DNA from: Ruminiclostridium papyrosolvens C7
GTDB lineage: Bacteria > Bacillota > Clostridia > Acetivibrionales > DSM-1351
DNA length: 64,000 nucleotides
Direction of reading: 5' to 3'
Assembly: GCF_000421965.1 (NCBI RefSeq)
Contig: NZ_ATAY01000088.1
Coordinates: 124,001 to 188,000, forward strand
Shown here: one piece after another, positions 19,400-29,237 of the stretch
How the letters are laid out: every line of letters starts with the position of its first letter
Numbering within the stretch: position 1 is the stretch's first letter
Notes under the pieces: model-generated
Told to the model about the DNA's origin: nothing
The model's database searches: none
The model's input: the letters and a program-made list of their open reading frames with translations, nothing else
Made by a program: the position numbers and the translations under genes

Positions 19400-20749
19400 T
19401 TATTTATCAAAGTTTTTAGCCCATATAGGATTTATGGCCTTAATAAATTCATCCGGTGAATAATCTCCGGTAAGAAGATTACTGTCAAGAGTAGTTATTT
19501 CTGCTGACATCCTTGTATTGTATATGGCAGACCATAAAGAAGGAATTTTTAATGTAGCAGCATTGAACTGATCTAAGTTCTTCTTTGCCAACTCAGACAT
19601 GCCTTCAATTTTAACACCTGTATCAAGAGCTGTCATAGACTTGTTTTCAGTGTTGTAGAACAAAGCGTCTTGAGTTGCACAGAACATTGCAAACTGAGCA
19701 GCTACTTCAGGGTTCTCAGTCTTGGTGGATACTAAATATCCGCTTAATGGAGCACCCCAGTACTGAATTGCTGCATTTGCATCAACACCTTCTTTTGCTG
19801 ATGGCCAAACTATAAAGTCAGTATCAGGACTAGCTTTTTCAAGATTTGGAAGTTCCCATGTAAACATTGCAAGCATAGCCGCTTTGTTTGAAGTATACAT
19901 TTCAACAGCTGGACCATAATCTATATTTGTAATGCCCGGTGCAAATGCACCAACTTTTACAAGTTTCTGAATTCTTCCCAATGCATTTTTAACAACAGGG
20001 TTGCTGAAATCGGTTTTATTGTTAGTAAGATCAACTGCAACCTGTGGATCTTCTGCCATTATCATAGTCTGAAGCATGTGAAGATTAGGACTCCATCCAC
20101 CCTTACCAACTATAGAAATCGGTGTAATTCCTTTTGCCTTCAAAGTTTCACAAACCTTTACTAGCTCATCAAAAGTCTTTGGTACCTGTATGTTATTCTT
20201 TGTAAAGATATCCTTGTGATACCACAATCTTGGAGTAAAGTATTGGTCTGCGCCAGGCTGTACACAGTATATTTTGCCGTCTGCATCCGGTGCAATTACT
20301 TCTTTCATAGTAAATTTCTTATCAAAGCCTGTTTTTGTAACATACGGAGCTAAATCTAATGCATTTCCTGCTGAGATAACTACAGACGAAAGATTCTGCT
20401 CTGAAAACCATACATCTGGCATATCTCCTGAAGCGTTATAAGTTTTTAACTTATTGGCATAATCATCTCCGCCACCGCCTAAATCATATTCAACCACTAC
20501 ATTTGGCATATCTTTTTCAATATTTTTTTTAATATAGTTTTCTCTGATTTTGTTTCTATTGTCATCTGCACTTAAAGAGAGGAATTTCAGATTAACCTTT
20601 TCACTTGATTTGGCAGATGCTTGTGAAGTTGACGTTGTTGAAGATGATACTGAACTGTCTGATGCTGTATTGCCTCCTCCGCAAGCTGCCAGTGAAGCAA
20701 CCACTGCTGCTGAGAGAAGAAGTGACGCAACTTTTTTCAATTTAATCAT
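19400..20749 (-). CDS. Sugar-binding lipoprotein of CUT1 ABC importer
   Basis: The 449-residue protein has a lipoprotein signal peptide ending in a lipobox (SLAAC, Cys near residue 23). A Ser/Thr-rich linker and a family-1 extracellular solute-binding fold (NVVVEYDLGGGGDDYANKLK, DMPDVWFSEQ) follow. It is anchored outside the membrane and delivers oligosaccharide to the two downstream permeases. It is preceded by about 240 bases of non-coding DNA after the response regulator, so it probably has its own activated promoter. Confidence 0.93.
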   Translation of the reverse strand: MIKLKKVASLLLSAAVVASLAACGGGNTASDSSVSSSTTSTSQASAKSSEKVNLKFLSLSADDNRNKIRENYIKKNIEKDMPNVVVEYDLGGGGDDYANKLKTYNASGDMPDVWFSEQNLSSVVISAGNALDLAPYVTKTGFDKKFTMKEVIAPDADGKIYCVQPGADQYFTPRLWYHKDIFTKNNIQVPKTFDELVKVCETLKAKGITPISIVGKGGWSPNLHMLQTMIMAEDPQVAVDLTNNKTDFSNPVVKNALGRIQKLVKVGAFAPGITNIDYGPAVEMYTSNKAAMLAMFTWELPNLEKASPDTDFIVWPSAKEGVDANAAIQYWGAPLSGYLVSTKTENPEVAAQFAMFCATQDALFYNTENKSMTALDTGVKIEGMSELAKKNLDQFNAATLKIPSLWSAIYNTRMSAEITTLDSNLLTGDYSPDEFIKAINPIWAKNFDK

Positions 20750-20989
20750 ATTATTGCCTCCTATAACATTATAAAAAATTCACATATCTCTTTCGAAAGA
20801 TTCTGTATTATGTTTATATGATATATATTTTCTTCCCTCCATTGAAGAGAAAATTTTATGGCAATAAGGAAATTTGACTGTTAATTTACCAATCACCGGA
20901 TAAAATTACTGTAAATATCTCTAATGCACCTTGCATTTTCATACCCACAAGTTCTAAAGACGATGCAACATCATCGCACCAATTGACTA

Positions 20990-22624
20990 TTATTTTTGAT
21001 ATTTCTTTTGGCTCACATTTTCTATGTATTTACTGGGAGCAAGCCCGTAATATTTCTTAAAACACTTTCCAAAGTAGTTAGCATCAGCATAACCAACTTT
21101 TTTTGCCACACTTACAACCAGTTGATTTCCGCTGTCAAAGAGTTCTTTAGCTTTCTTAATTCTGAATTTGGTAAGATACTCATTTATTGTAATACCTGTT
21201 TCTCTTTTGAATATAAAACAAAGATGCCCGTAATTTACGAAAAGATTTTTTGCCATTTTATTAATATCAAGTTCGTCATCCTGATAGTTATCCAATATAT
21301 ATTTTTTAACCTTTTCAATCAGCTGTGATGCTTTGGTATTCTTGTTCTTTTTGATATATTCAACAGCATCTGTGAATTTCCTATTTACCCAACTTTCCAT
21401 TTCATCTATAGATTGTTTTAACTGAATTTCTTCAAGTACATTTAATTCGTCTTTTGGAAAAATATCCTTAAAACTAATGCCCATTTCAGCAATTATTTCC
21501 ATGCATACCGACATAATTTCCACACAAACTACAAGCAGTATTTCATAGTGAATGTTTTTGCCCCGAACATCTTTGAATATGTTCGTCAGAATCATTTTTA
21601 TTTCTTCACTATTTCCTGTCCGCATACTTAATAACAGCTGGCTTCTGTGTTCAGCAGTAAATAAATTGAGCTTTAGCTCCAAATCATCGACTGAACTATA
21701 TAATATTACTTTATTGCTGCCAACGGTAAGCTTATTCTTTAATGCTATAATAGATTCTTTATATGAACTGGTAACATCAAATATATCACGTTTCCTATTA
21801 CCGATGCCTATTGAAATGGAGAAACTAAAATATTTGTCAACTAATACTCTGACTTTCTCAAATTTATCTTCTATTAAAGAGTCCTCTTCATCTCCGTTCA
21901 AACATAATATAATGCATAGTCGGTCATCACTATCGTAACACATTTCAAATTCAAAATGTTCCTGTAGTATTTCTTCTGTAATATTTTTTACGGCAAATAT
22001 CCACAGCTGCTTATCTTCATCAGTCCATTCTCGGTTTTCATCATAGTCAACTTCAATTACTGCTACTCGATAATATTCGGAAAGCATATTCATTTTGAGA
22101 TATTTTATCTTGTTGAATACTTCCTCTGACTTTATTACTGAGTTTCCTTGTACTAAGTCATTTAAAAACTTTTCCTTCAGTAATGGAATGTTTTCTTTAA
22201 CCTGTTCTTTTAACTTTTCTACCTCAACTTTGATATTAACTTCCTTTTCTATATCTGCTTTCATTTCACATAAACAATTAGTCAGTTCATCTTCATTTAC
22301 CGGTTTCAGTAAATAGTTGCATACTCCTAATGAAACTGCTTGTTTTGCATAACCAAATTCGCTATGTCCAGTTAAAATTAGAATTTTAGTATTAATCTTT
22401 TTTTCCTTTACTTTTTTAGCAAACTCCAAGCCATCCATTATTGGCATATTTATGTCTACAATAGTTATATCAGGATTTAAATCCTGGATTTTCTGCAAGG
22501 CTTCTTTTCCGTTTTTAGCCTCACCGCATATTTCTAATCCCAACTCTTCCCATAATAGTGATATTTTTAATGCCTCTCTAAAATAAAACTCATCATCTAC
22601 AATCATAACCTTGAGCATGTTCAT
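20990..22624 (-). CDS. YesN-type response regulator with AraC DNA-binding domain
   Basis: The 544-residue protein begins with a receiver domain (MLKVMIVDDEFYFREALK, phospho-acceptor Asp in DITIVDINMP near residue 55, Lys in LLKPV). It ends with an AraC double helix-turn-helix (LFVNYGHLCFIFKRETGITI, VAKKVGYADANYFGKCFKKY). The middle region links the two. It is nine bases after the sensor kinase and directly before the binding-protein gene, so it most likely activates the transporter-hydrolase operon in response to an extracellular sugar. Confidence 0.93.
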   Translation of the reverse strand: MNMLKVMIVDDEFYFREALKISLLWEELGLEICGEAKNGKEALQKIQDLNPDITIVDINMPIMDGLEFAKKVKEKKINTKILILTGHSEFGYAKQAVSLGVCNYLLKPVNEDELTNCLCEMKADIEKEVNIKVEVEKLKEQVKENIPLLKEKFLNDLVQGNSVIKSEEVFNKIKYLKMNMLSEYYRVAVIEVDYDENREWTDEDKQLWIFAVKNITEEILQEHFEFEMCYDSDDRLCIILCLNGDEEDSLIEDKFEKVRVLVDKYFSFSISIGIGNRKRDIFDVTSSYKESIIALKNKLTVGSNKVILYSSVDDLELKLNLFTAEHRSQLLLSMRTGNSEEIKMILTNIFKDVRGKNIHYEILLVVCVEIMSVCMEIIAEMGISFKDIFPKDELNVLEEIQLKQSIDEMESWVNRKFTDAVEYIKKNKNTKASQLIEKVKKYILDNYQDDELDINKMAKNLFVNYGHLCFIFKRETGITINEYLTKFRIKKAKELFDSGNQLVVSVAKKVGYADANYFGKCFKKYYGLAPSKYIENVSQKKYQK

Positions 22625-22632
22625 TAACTCCT

Positions 22633-24495
22633 TTACAATTCTGTAGCCGGCAGTCTGACAGTGACTTTAGTATATTGTCCAACTAAACTTTCTATCTTTA
22701 ATCCATATTCCTTACCGTACAATAACTTTAATCTTGTATCCACGCTACTAACTCCAAAATCAGGTGACTTATTATGCTCTGCTGAACCACGAAGTATACT
22801 CTCAATTTTATCCTGAGTCATTCCTATTCCATCATCAAAAACATCAATATTAATACAATCCTTATACTTATAACCTTTAATTATCAGCGTGCCTTTGTCC
22901 TCTTTCTGCTTCAAACCATGGTAAATGGAATTCTCTACAAGGGGTTGTAAAGTTAACTTCGGTATTTGATATTTTAATATTTCCTCATCAAATTGCAGTT
23001 GATAATCCATATATTCGACATACCTTAACTTTTGTATAGATAAATAGTTATTTATAAGAAGCATTTCATCATTTATTGTTATAATGTCATTGCCTTTACT
23101 TAGTGAAATTCTATAAAATCCGGCAAGATATTTTGCTGACATTATGGCATTTTCCTTTAAATTGAGTTTTATAAATGAAATAATAGTTTCAATAGTATTA
23201 TAAAGGAAATGTGGCTTAATCTGTGATTGCAGAAGCCTGAATTCACTTTCACGCTTTAACCTTTGTTCAATATAAATTTGCTCCAATAGTTTATTAATCC
23301 TATCCATTAGACTATTAAAACCGTCTCCCAGCATTCCAATCTCGTCATTAGCGTTAAAATCAGCTCTCAATCCTAAATTTCCCTGTTTTATTTCCTTCAT
23401 AATTTTAACCAACTTTAAAATAGGCTTGGATATTGTGTAAGACAACAGATATGATGCTACAAAAGCAAACCCCAGGCAGGCAACTCCTATAATAATAATT
23501 AGTCTGGTTATTCCTTTATTCTCGCTGGTTATTTCATCCATAGGAGTAGTACTGATAATCTTCCAATCAAGCTTATCAAATTTATGTAAAGTCACCAGTA
23601 TTTGTCTACCATCTATATTTGTTGTGAGACTACCATTATTCGGTATTTGACTCAGTTTATATTTACCCAAATATTTATCTTCTTCAAATTTTTGATATAA
23701 ATCACGTTTATCCTGAGTAGATATAATATTATTTTTACTATCCAGTATAAAAAACTTATCATTTTCATTTATTATGTTATCTAAATATATTGAAGCTATA
23801 TCAGTTTCCTTAATATAAAGTATTGCTATTCCCAACCGGCTTCCTGTATTTCTTCCGATAATAGATTTTGCAATTGCAAAAACATTTTCATCAGATCCAT
23901 AACGATATTTTAATTTAAACAGATTTGTCCAAACAGGGCTTTTTGTTTCGATCACCTTGTTTATCATAGTTCTATCAAATTGGGAATATACGCTTGAATT
24001 ATCTGCATATCCTATGTCAAAAAGTATGTTTTTTGAAGACATAATACTTGCAGCCAACATCTTAGTATTAGGTTGTACAATATTGCTAATTACTTCTTTT
24101 AATGTTTTTTCAACATTCATATTTTCAATTGAGTTCAAATCATTATTTCTTACCAATTCAAGTTGATTTTGCAATCTGTTCTCTGTAGATAGTATTCTTA
24201 CATAGTCCTCGAAATTTCTGGTCAGGTTCATGAGATTCTTATCAATAAGTGTCAGCTCACGTTCAGCATTTTTCTTGGCTTTTTCGGTTATTGCCTTATT
24301 GGATATACTGATAGTAAGAAAAGTAAAAATGCTTAGCGAAATTCCTAATATTATTATATAAAAAATAAAAATCTTATTTTTAATTGAAACGTCCTTGAGC
24401 AATTTAGTTAAATGATTAAAGTACTTTTTTTTCATTTTTTTCAAATCCTGTAATTTAATTTTGATATTATTAGATAAGTATATCATCGGCAACAT
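22633..24495 (-). CDS. YesM-type sensor histidine kinase
   Basis: The protein has up to 620 residues. A membrane span near residues 42-64, an extracellular Cache-type sensor and a second span near 335-355 are followed by HAMP. The His_kinase domain contains SQIKPHFLYNTIETI (phospho-acceptor His), and the HATPase region shows LQPLVENSIYHGLK and DDGIGM. It is paired with the response regulator downstream. The ATG at 24495 lacks a clear ribosome binding site; a start at 24435 (MKKKYFNHL), after CAGGA, is a reasonable alternative. The ligand is probably a galactoside, inferred from neighbours. Confidence 0.93.
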   Translation of the reverse strand: MLPMIYLSNNIKIKLQDLKKMKKKYFNHLTKLLKDVSIKNKIFIFYIIILGISLSIFTFLTISISNKAITEKAKKNAERELTLIDKNLMNLTRNFEDYVRILSTENRLQNQLELVRNNDLNSIENMNVEKTLKEVISNIVQPNTKMLAASIMSSKNILFDIGYADNSSVYSQFDRTMINKVIETKSPVWTNLFKLKYRYGSDENVFAIAKSIIGRNTGSRLGIAILYIKETDIASIYLDNIINENDKFFILDSKNNIISTQDKRDLYQKFEEDKYLGKYKLSQIPNNGSLTTNIDGRQILVTLHKFDKLDWKIISTTPMDEITSENKGITRLIIIIGVACLGFAFVASYLLSYTISKPILKLVKIMKEIKQGNLGLRADFNANDEIGMLGDGFNSLMDRINKLLEQIYIEQRLKRESEFRLLQSQIKPHFLYNTIETIISFIKLNLKENAIMSAKYLAGFYRISLSKGNDIITINDEMLLINNYLSIQKLRYVEYMDYQLQFDEEILKYQIPKLTLQPLVENSIYHGLKQKEDKGTLIIKGYKYKDCINIDVFDDGIGMTQDKIESILRGSAEHNKSPDFGVSSVDTRLKLLYGKEYGLKIESLVGQYTKVTVRLPATEL

Positions 24496-24553
24496 AAAAA
24501 GGTAACATAATTTTATTTATGTAATATTTTTATTATACACCGTAAACTTAAAC

Positions 24554-25879
24554 TTATGTTTGGACAGTTGCATACTCTTCAAACTTCTTTAGCATTCGAA
24601 TTACAATTAAACAACCCATAAGTAATACTCCGGCTGTGAGAAAAATCATTTGCATATTTTCTATTGTAAAACCTGCAGCATTATAACCTAAAGTATCTGT
24701 ATTCTTAATAAAATATGCTCCTGCCAAAGTGCCGCAAAACCCAAATATTCCGTTAACTGCAGAAGAAAAGCCCATGTATATAGTCTTATTTTCTTTAGGA
24801 GAAAAAGTATATTGAATATTGTTTATTGAAATATTTATTCCAGATATCGCTGCCCCGCTTAATATATGAGCTATAGGTAATAAAAACAGTGTATTTCTAT
24901 TTATAAAAAACCATATAAAAAAGCATATAATTTGAATAACAACCATTAATTTTATTAAATATAACCAAGATTTTTTATCTGCCAGTCTTCCCCACCATCT
25001 TACCGAGAGTACACTTGTAATTGAAGCAAGCACAGTCATTATTGTTATCAAGCTATACCCCAGTTTCAAATGTGAAACCATATAAACAGACGTAAATCGA
25101 GCTGCAAGCTGAAAACCTATATTCCATAATGCCATCAGTAAAACGACTATCATATATACATTATTTTTTAAAGGTATTGTAAATATATATTTAAATGATA
25201 CTCTATTTTTTGCTAACTTATTATAAGGTTCTTTAATATTTGTAAACAAAATGAAATTAGCTATTGCAGCGCAGATTACAAATATGTAAAGTATAATAAA
25301 TCCGGTTAACATTTCTCCATGTTTTTCATACCTATCAAGTACTTGTCCCATTACAAGAGTAATAATTGTAACTGCACCCAATACAATTGATTCCCTTCGT
25401 CCAAAATAGACTCCTCTTATTTTCTCCGGGGTTATATCCAGAATCCAGGTTTGCGATGCCGGTAAAGTAAAAGCTATGAGTAAATTAGCAATAAAAAATA
25501 CTGCAATTAATAAAGAGAGCTGAAATACTTGCGATGATTTTATAAACGGTATAATGATCATCATGCCCAGTAAAAGCCTGCCGATAAAGCAAAACAAACA
25601 TGTAATAAACTTTCTGTTTTCCATTTTTTCAAATACTATAGGTGAGAATGCCATTATTATTCCTGCTAATACTGGTATTGCAGAAATAATTCCTGATATC
25701 TGATTACTTGCACCAAGAAATTTTGCAAAACCTACTAGAAACGCACCGCTTGTCAAAGTAAGTATGCTTCTGGCAGTACACCCTTCAAAAACAGACATTT
25801 TTCTGGATATTTGCATATCGGCATCACTAAGGTTATCTTTATTAAAATAAATTTTTTTAACGTGCGCTAATAACTCCAC
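24554..25879 (-). CDS. Major facilitator superfamily transporter
   Basis: The protein of about 441 residues has roughly twelve membrane segments. The segment ILDITPEKIRGVYFGRRESIV fits the conserved cytoplasmic loop region of the superfamily. A GTG at 25879 preceded by GGAGGTTAAT is chosen over an ATG at 25918 that has no ribosome binding site. It lies 58 bases before the sensor kinase and about 260 bases after the FucU-like gene. It may import a sugar or polyol for either neighbouring sugar block. Specificity is not inferable. Confidence 0.82.
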   Translation of the reverse strand: MELLAHVKKIYFNKDNLSDADMQISRKMSVFEGCTARSILTLTSGAFLVGFAKFLGASNQISGIISAIPVLAGIIMAFSPIVFEKMENRKFITCLFCFIGRLLLGMMIIIPFIKSSQVFQLSLLIAVFFIANLLIAFTLPASQTWILDITPEKIRGVYFGRRESIVLGAVTIITLVMGQVLDRYEKHGEMLTGFIILYIFVICAAIANFILFTNIKEPYNKLAKNRVSFKYIFTIPLKNNVYMIVVLLMALWNIGFQLAARFTSVYMVSHLKLGYSLITIMTVLASITSVLSVRWWGRLADKKSWLYLIKLMVVIQIICFFIWFFINRNTLFLLPIAHILSGAAISGINISINNIQYTFSPKENKTIYMGFSSAVNGIFGFCGTLAGAYFIKNTDTLGYNAAGFTIENMQMIFLTAGVLLMGCLIVIRMLKKFEEYATVQT

Positions 25880-26011
25880 ATTAACCTCCAGTTTCCATCC
25901 ATTAGGTTCAACTACCATTCATTAATCAATTCTGTAACATAAGCAAATTTCTAAGATTTATTAAGATTTATATGGAAGTTTTTACTGCCTCTGAATCTTA
26001 TAAGCGTTATT

Positions 26012-26061
26012 GTTATTAGTACCACATTATCCTTATATTTGCATATTGTGGTACTAATAAC
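26012..26061. repeat. 15-bp perfect inverted repeat between fucU-like and MFS genes
   Basis: GTTATTAGTACCACA (26012-26026) and TGTGGTACTAATAAC (26047-26061) flank a 20-base spacer. There is no T-run after the stem, so it is not a typical terminator. It could be a regulator site or an RNA structure in the MFS leader. Confidence 0.7.
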
Positions 26062-26138
26062 GGTAAACGTTGTATTAATTCAAAACAAAAAATTCTTGCC
26101 ATTTCTTTATGTATTTGTAGATAGTTATTATTGTATAA

Positions 26139-26573
26139 TTACTCCTCTATTACTACACCTTTTTTTAAAATAATATTTGCATAAAGTGCTGCTTCACTTG
26201 TTGCAATTACTGCATACGCACTTTTTGCCCTTTCATAGAAAGCAAATCTTTCTATATTACCTATTTTGTTGTTTATCGGTTCATGTTTGTTAATTATTCC
26301 CTTATAAACTTCCCATATTGGTGTTTCTACAGCATCTCCGGGTACTACTTCCATTAATGCTACAGGTTTTTCAACGTAAGGATCAAGTGGAAAGAACTTC
26401 AGTAATGCATCCAACACCTCGGGTACTCCATGTCCATCCAGTCTAATCACCTTTTTTCCAAAGGTACCTGACGGGAAATTCCCATCTGCTATCACTATTT
26501 CATCACTATGCCCCATCTCCATAAGTGTCTTTAGTAGTTCAGGGGTTAAAATAGAAGGAATTCCTTTTAACAT
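26139..26573 (-). CDS. RbsD/FucU-family sugar mutarotase
   Basis: The 144-residue protein has the FucU pattern: MLKGIPSILTPELLKTLMEM, then GHSDEIVIADGNFP with the catalytic His-Asp region, and FYERAKSAYAVIATSE near the C-terminus. The family speeds interconversion of anomers or ring forms of sugars such as L-fucose and ribose in the cytoplasm. It is last in the LacI-controlled block, 31 bases after the aldo/keto reductase. GGAGG precedes the ATG. It looks closer to FucU than RbsD. The actual sugar is unknown, since no fucose isomerase or aldolase accompanies it. Confidence 0.85.
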   Translation of the reverse strand: MLKGIPSILTPELLKTLMEMGHSDEIVIADGNFPSGTFGKKVIRLDGHGVPEVLDALLKFFPLDPYVEKPVALMEVVPGDAVETPIWEVYKGIINKHEPINNKIGNIERFAFYERAKSAYAVIATSEAALYANIILKKGVVIEE

Positions 26574-26604
26574 AAAACCTCCAAATCCGCATTTAGCGTT
26601 ATAA

Positions 26605-27618
26605 TTATTTTGTTATTTCTCCGTTCAAATCCCACAAATCCTTCCAATCCTTTGCTCCATCCCACAGGAATACTTGTCCTTTAATTAATCTACAGTTTCT
26701 ATCAACACTTTCAATTTTTTTCATTTCCTCTTCAGTTAATGGATCTTCAACTGCACAACGAATATTACTTGAATACTCCTTTCTAAAAATTGAGAATGGG
26801 ATTGGAGTCTGGCCTCTTTGTACAGCCCATTTGATACAAATAACAGCAGGATGAACATTGTGTGCTTTAGCTATCTCAACAATTACAGGTTCCTGAATAT
26901 CAACAAAATCATCAGAAGTCTTATCACGATCTGGTCTGGTTGGGGAACCTATCGGGCAAAATCCAATTGGCTGTATGCCATGATCAAGAACAAATTTGAA
27001 TAGCTCAGACTGTTGGAAGCATGGATGAAGCTCCATTTCAATTGCTGAAGGCATGATTGTGCAGTACTTCATCAATTCCTTTAATTTAGGTATAGTCATA
27101 TTTGATGCTCCTATGTGTTTAACATAACCAGCTTTCTGTACTCTTTCCATCTGGTACCACGTTTCCATATACTGTTCAATTGAGAATGGTCTAGCATCCT
27201 TATTATGGTAATCAGGGGCAGCTCCCTTTGGATGGAAGTTTCTAAAAGGCCAGTGTACAAAATATAAGTCTAGATAGTCAAGTTTTAAATCCTTTAAGGT
27301 TTTTGCACAGGATAGTAATACATCCCCTTTCCCATGCATATCATTCCAAACCTTAGAAGTAATAAAAAGTTCTTCTCTGTTTATACCGGACTTCATAATA
27401 TCTTCAAAAACATCTCCGATTAAATGTTCATTTCCATAAACAGATGCACAGTCAAACAATCTGAAACCCACCTCAGCCGCACCTTTTACGGCAGCAGCGA
27501 TATCTTCAGCAGAAAATCTGTCTGAACCAAAAGTGCCCATTCCAATACCAGGCATCTTGTCTCCCCCACGTAATATTCTCTGAGGCACTAAGCTTGGATT
27601 TATAATATCATTACTCAT
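26605..27618 (-). CDS. Aldo/keto reductase
   Basis: The 337-residue NAD(P)H-dependent reductase shows the full tetrad: Asp and Tyr in FDCASVYGNE, Lys in ITSKVWND and His in FVHWPF. The barrel and cofactor segments (IGASNM, IPFSIFRKEYSSNI) fit the family. Members reduce aldoses to alditols or oxidise in reverse. It lies between the GatZ-like gene and the FucU-like gene, facing the same way, so a sugar or polyol substrate is likely. Direction of the reaction is not evident. Confidence 0.88.
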   Translation of the reverse strand: MSNDIINPSLVPQRILRGGDKMPGIGMGTFGSDRFSAEDIAAAVKGAAEVGFRLFDCASVYGNEHLIGDVFEDIMKSGINREELFITSKVWNDMHGKGDVLLSCAKTLKDLKLDYLDLYFVHWPFRNFHPKGAAPDYHNKDARPFSIEQYMETWYQMERVQKAGYVKHIGASNMTIPKLKELMKYCTIMPSAIEMELHPCFQQSELFKFVLDHGIQPIGFCPIGSPTRPDRDKTSDDFVDIQEPVIVEIAKAHNVHPAVICIKWAVQRGQTPIPFSIFRKEYSSNIRCAVEDPLTEEEMKKIESVDRNCRLIKGQVFLWDGAKDWKDLWDLNGEITK

Positions 27619-27699
27619 AAATACATCTCCTTTTTATTTTATATTATTTATCTTAATCACTCGATAAATCTCATATTATACCGGGTATAAAAACCGTTT

Positions 27700-29025
27700 T
27701 TAAATAAAACATTTTGCTTCTGTAGCATATAAATAGTCATCAATACAGTTTACAACTCTGTCTTTTAAAAGACTTATAGGATTGTTAGATAATTTGCCAT
27801 TTCTAACTTTACTATATTGAATAGGCATGTATTCACTTAATAAGGATAGTGGTATCGTTACCATATTAAGGTTTTGCAACATCCTCTCAATTGATTTCTG
27901 TACATTAGGGTCCGGCAGATAGTATCTGCATCTGTCAGAGAAACTGTATTTTCTGGCAAACCTGAGCTTCTCTCCATTGCCATGGTAATGTTTTTTCCAA
28001 TTATCGGTATTTTGAAGCATGGCCTCTTCAAATACGTTTATAAGGTTTGAAAGATGAATATCAGGATTATATCTGAACATTTCTTCTTCGATTAAACTAA
28101 GAGCAAACAGTCCCTCTCTCAGTGCAAAAGTTAATGCTGGTCCTACCTTTAAAATAGCTATTCCATCCTCAACCATTTCTCTGAGTCCTGTTGGCGTCTG
28201 ATAATCGGTGGAATGGCCCTCGAAAACAAGGTTAGGATATTTTTTGAGTGCCTGGCATAATTCTTTAGCTGCTTCACGGTTATATTCATGAATAGTCTCA
28301 TCACCAAATTCAACACCCGGCTGAACTACAACAGCAATAACATTATCCCAGGCCTTCTGAAGCCCCAGCTTATAAAATGCCTGTTTAAAGGTTTCTACGG
28401 TTGTTTCAAAATCGCTTACCTCTGTAACATGGATGCCCTCGTCCTCTTCCTGACTTCCTCCGGGAATAGGTACTTCACTGCCCACAACATATACAGGCTG
28501 CAATGTATTTTTATCACTTTCAACAAGTTCTGCATATGCCTCCTCGGCAACTTTGCACAGTATAGCTCCTCTTTCAGCAATAACACCTGTATCCAGCTTT
28601 TCGTTGATATTATCATCTGCCAGATGCATACTTGTATCAATATGTATTTTTGTAAAGCCTGCCGAGACATACTGCTTTAATAATTCACAGGATTTTTCCA
28701 TTGCTGTATCAGATTTTTCATTTTTCCATGTAAGTGGTCCCAGATGATCCCCGCCAAGTATTATTTTTTCTACAGGCAATTGAACTTTCCTGGCGATATC
28801 ATATACAAATGCTTTGAAATCTACCGGTTTCATACCGGTGTAGCCCCCAAACTGATTAACCTGATTTGCGGTTGCTTCGATTAATACATAGCTGTCTGAT
28901 TTTAAAGCTCTCTCCATAGCTGCCTCAATAACGTACTCATTTGCGCTGCAGGCAGAATATATTCCGACAGGTACTCCCTGTTTCTGCGTTGCAACTAATT
29001 GCTTTAATGGATGCAAATCTGCCAT
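27700..29025 (-). CDS. GatZ/KbaZ-family protein (tagatose-bisphosphate aldolase subunit family)
   Basis: The 441-residue protein matches the GatZ/KbaZ/AgaZ family: VGIYSACSANEYVIEAAMER, NQFGGYTGMKPVDF, GGDHLGPLTWK, HIDTSMHLADD and FEGHSTDYQTP. In E. coli these proteins are partners of the GatY or KbaY aldolase. No gatY/kbaY-like gene is present in the window, and the only other ketose-acting genes nearby are a kinase and a GatD-like dehydrogenase. Conserved His, Asp and Glu residues suggest the family may have its own catalytic site, such as ketose epimerisation. That is inference here. GGGGG precedes the ATG. Confidence 0.85.
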   Translation of the reverse strand: MADLHPLKQLVATQKQGVPVGIYSACSANEYVIEAAMERALKSDSYVLIEATANQVNQFGGYTGMKPVDFKAFVYDIARKVQLPVEKIILGGDHLGPLTWKNEKSDTAMEKSCELLKQYVSAGFTKIHIDTSMHLADDNINEKLDTGVIAERGAILCKVAEEAYAELVESDKNTLQPVYVVGSEVPIPGGSQEEDEGIHVTEVSDFETTVETFKQAFYKLGLQKAWDNVIAVVVQPGVEFGDETIHEYNREAAKELCQALKKYPNLVFEGHSTDYQTPTGLREMVEDGIAILKVGPALTFALREGLFALSLIEEEMFRYNPDIHLSNLINVFEEAMLQNTDNWKKHYHGNGEKLRFARKYSFSDRCRYYLPDPNVQKSIERMLQNLNMVTIPLSLLSEYMPIQYSKVRNGKLSNNPISLLKDRVVNCIDDYLYATEAKCFI

Positions 29026-29237
29026 TGTTACGACCCCCTCTTTAAATAATGTGAACCTCTAAATTACTGAATATGGCTAATTATCTGTTATTTGTCCTAA
29101 TCGAATAATCCATCCGATATCTGCGTCGCTGATCTCCTTTTCTGAAAGCGAGGATAGGCGTTACGACCCTGTACAACAGTTTCTAAGATTCATAGTAAGT
29201 AAATTTGCCCCTAAATCCAGATCTCTGTTTATTTTAC

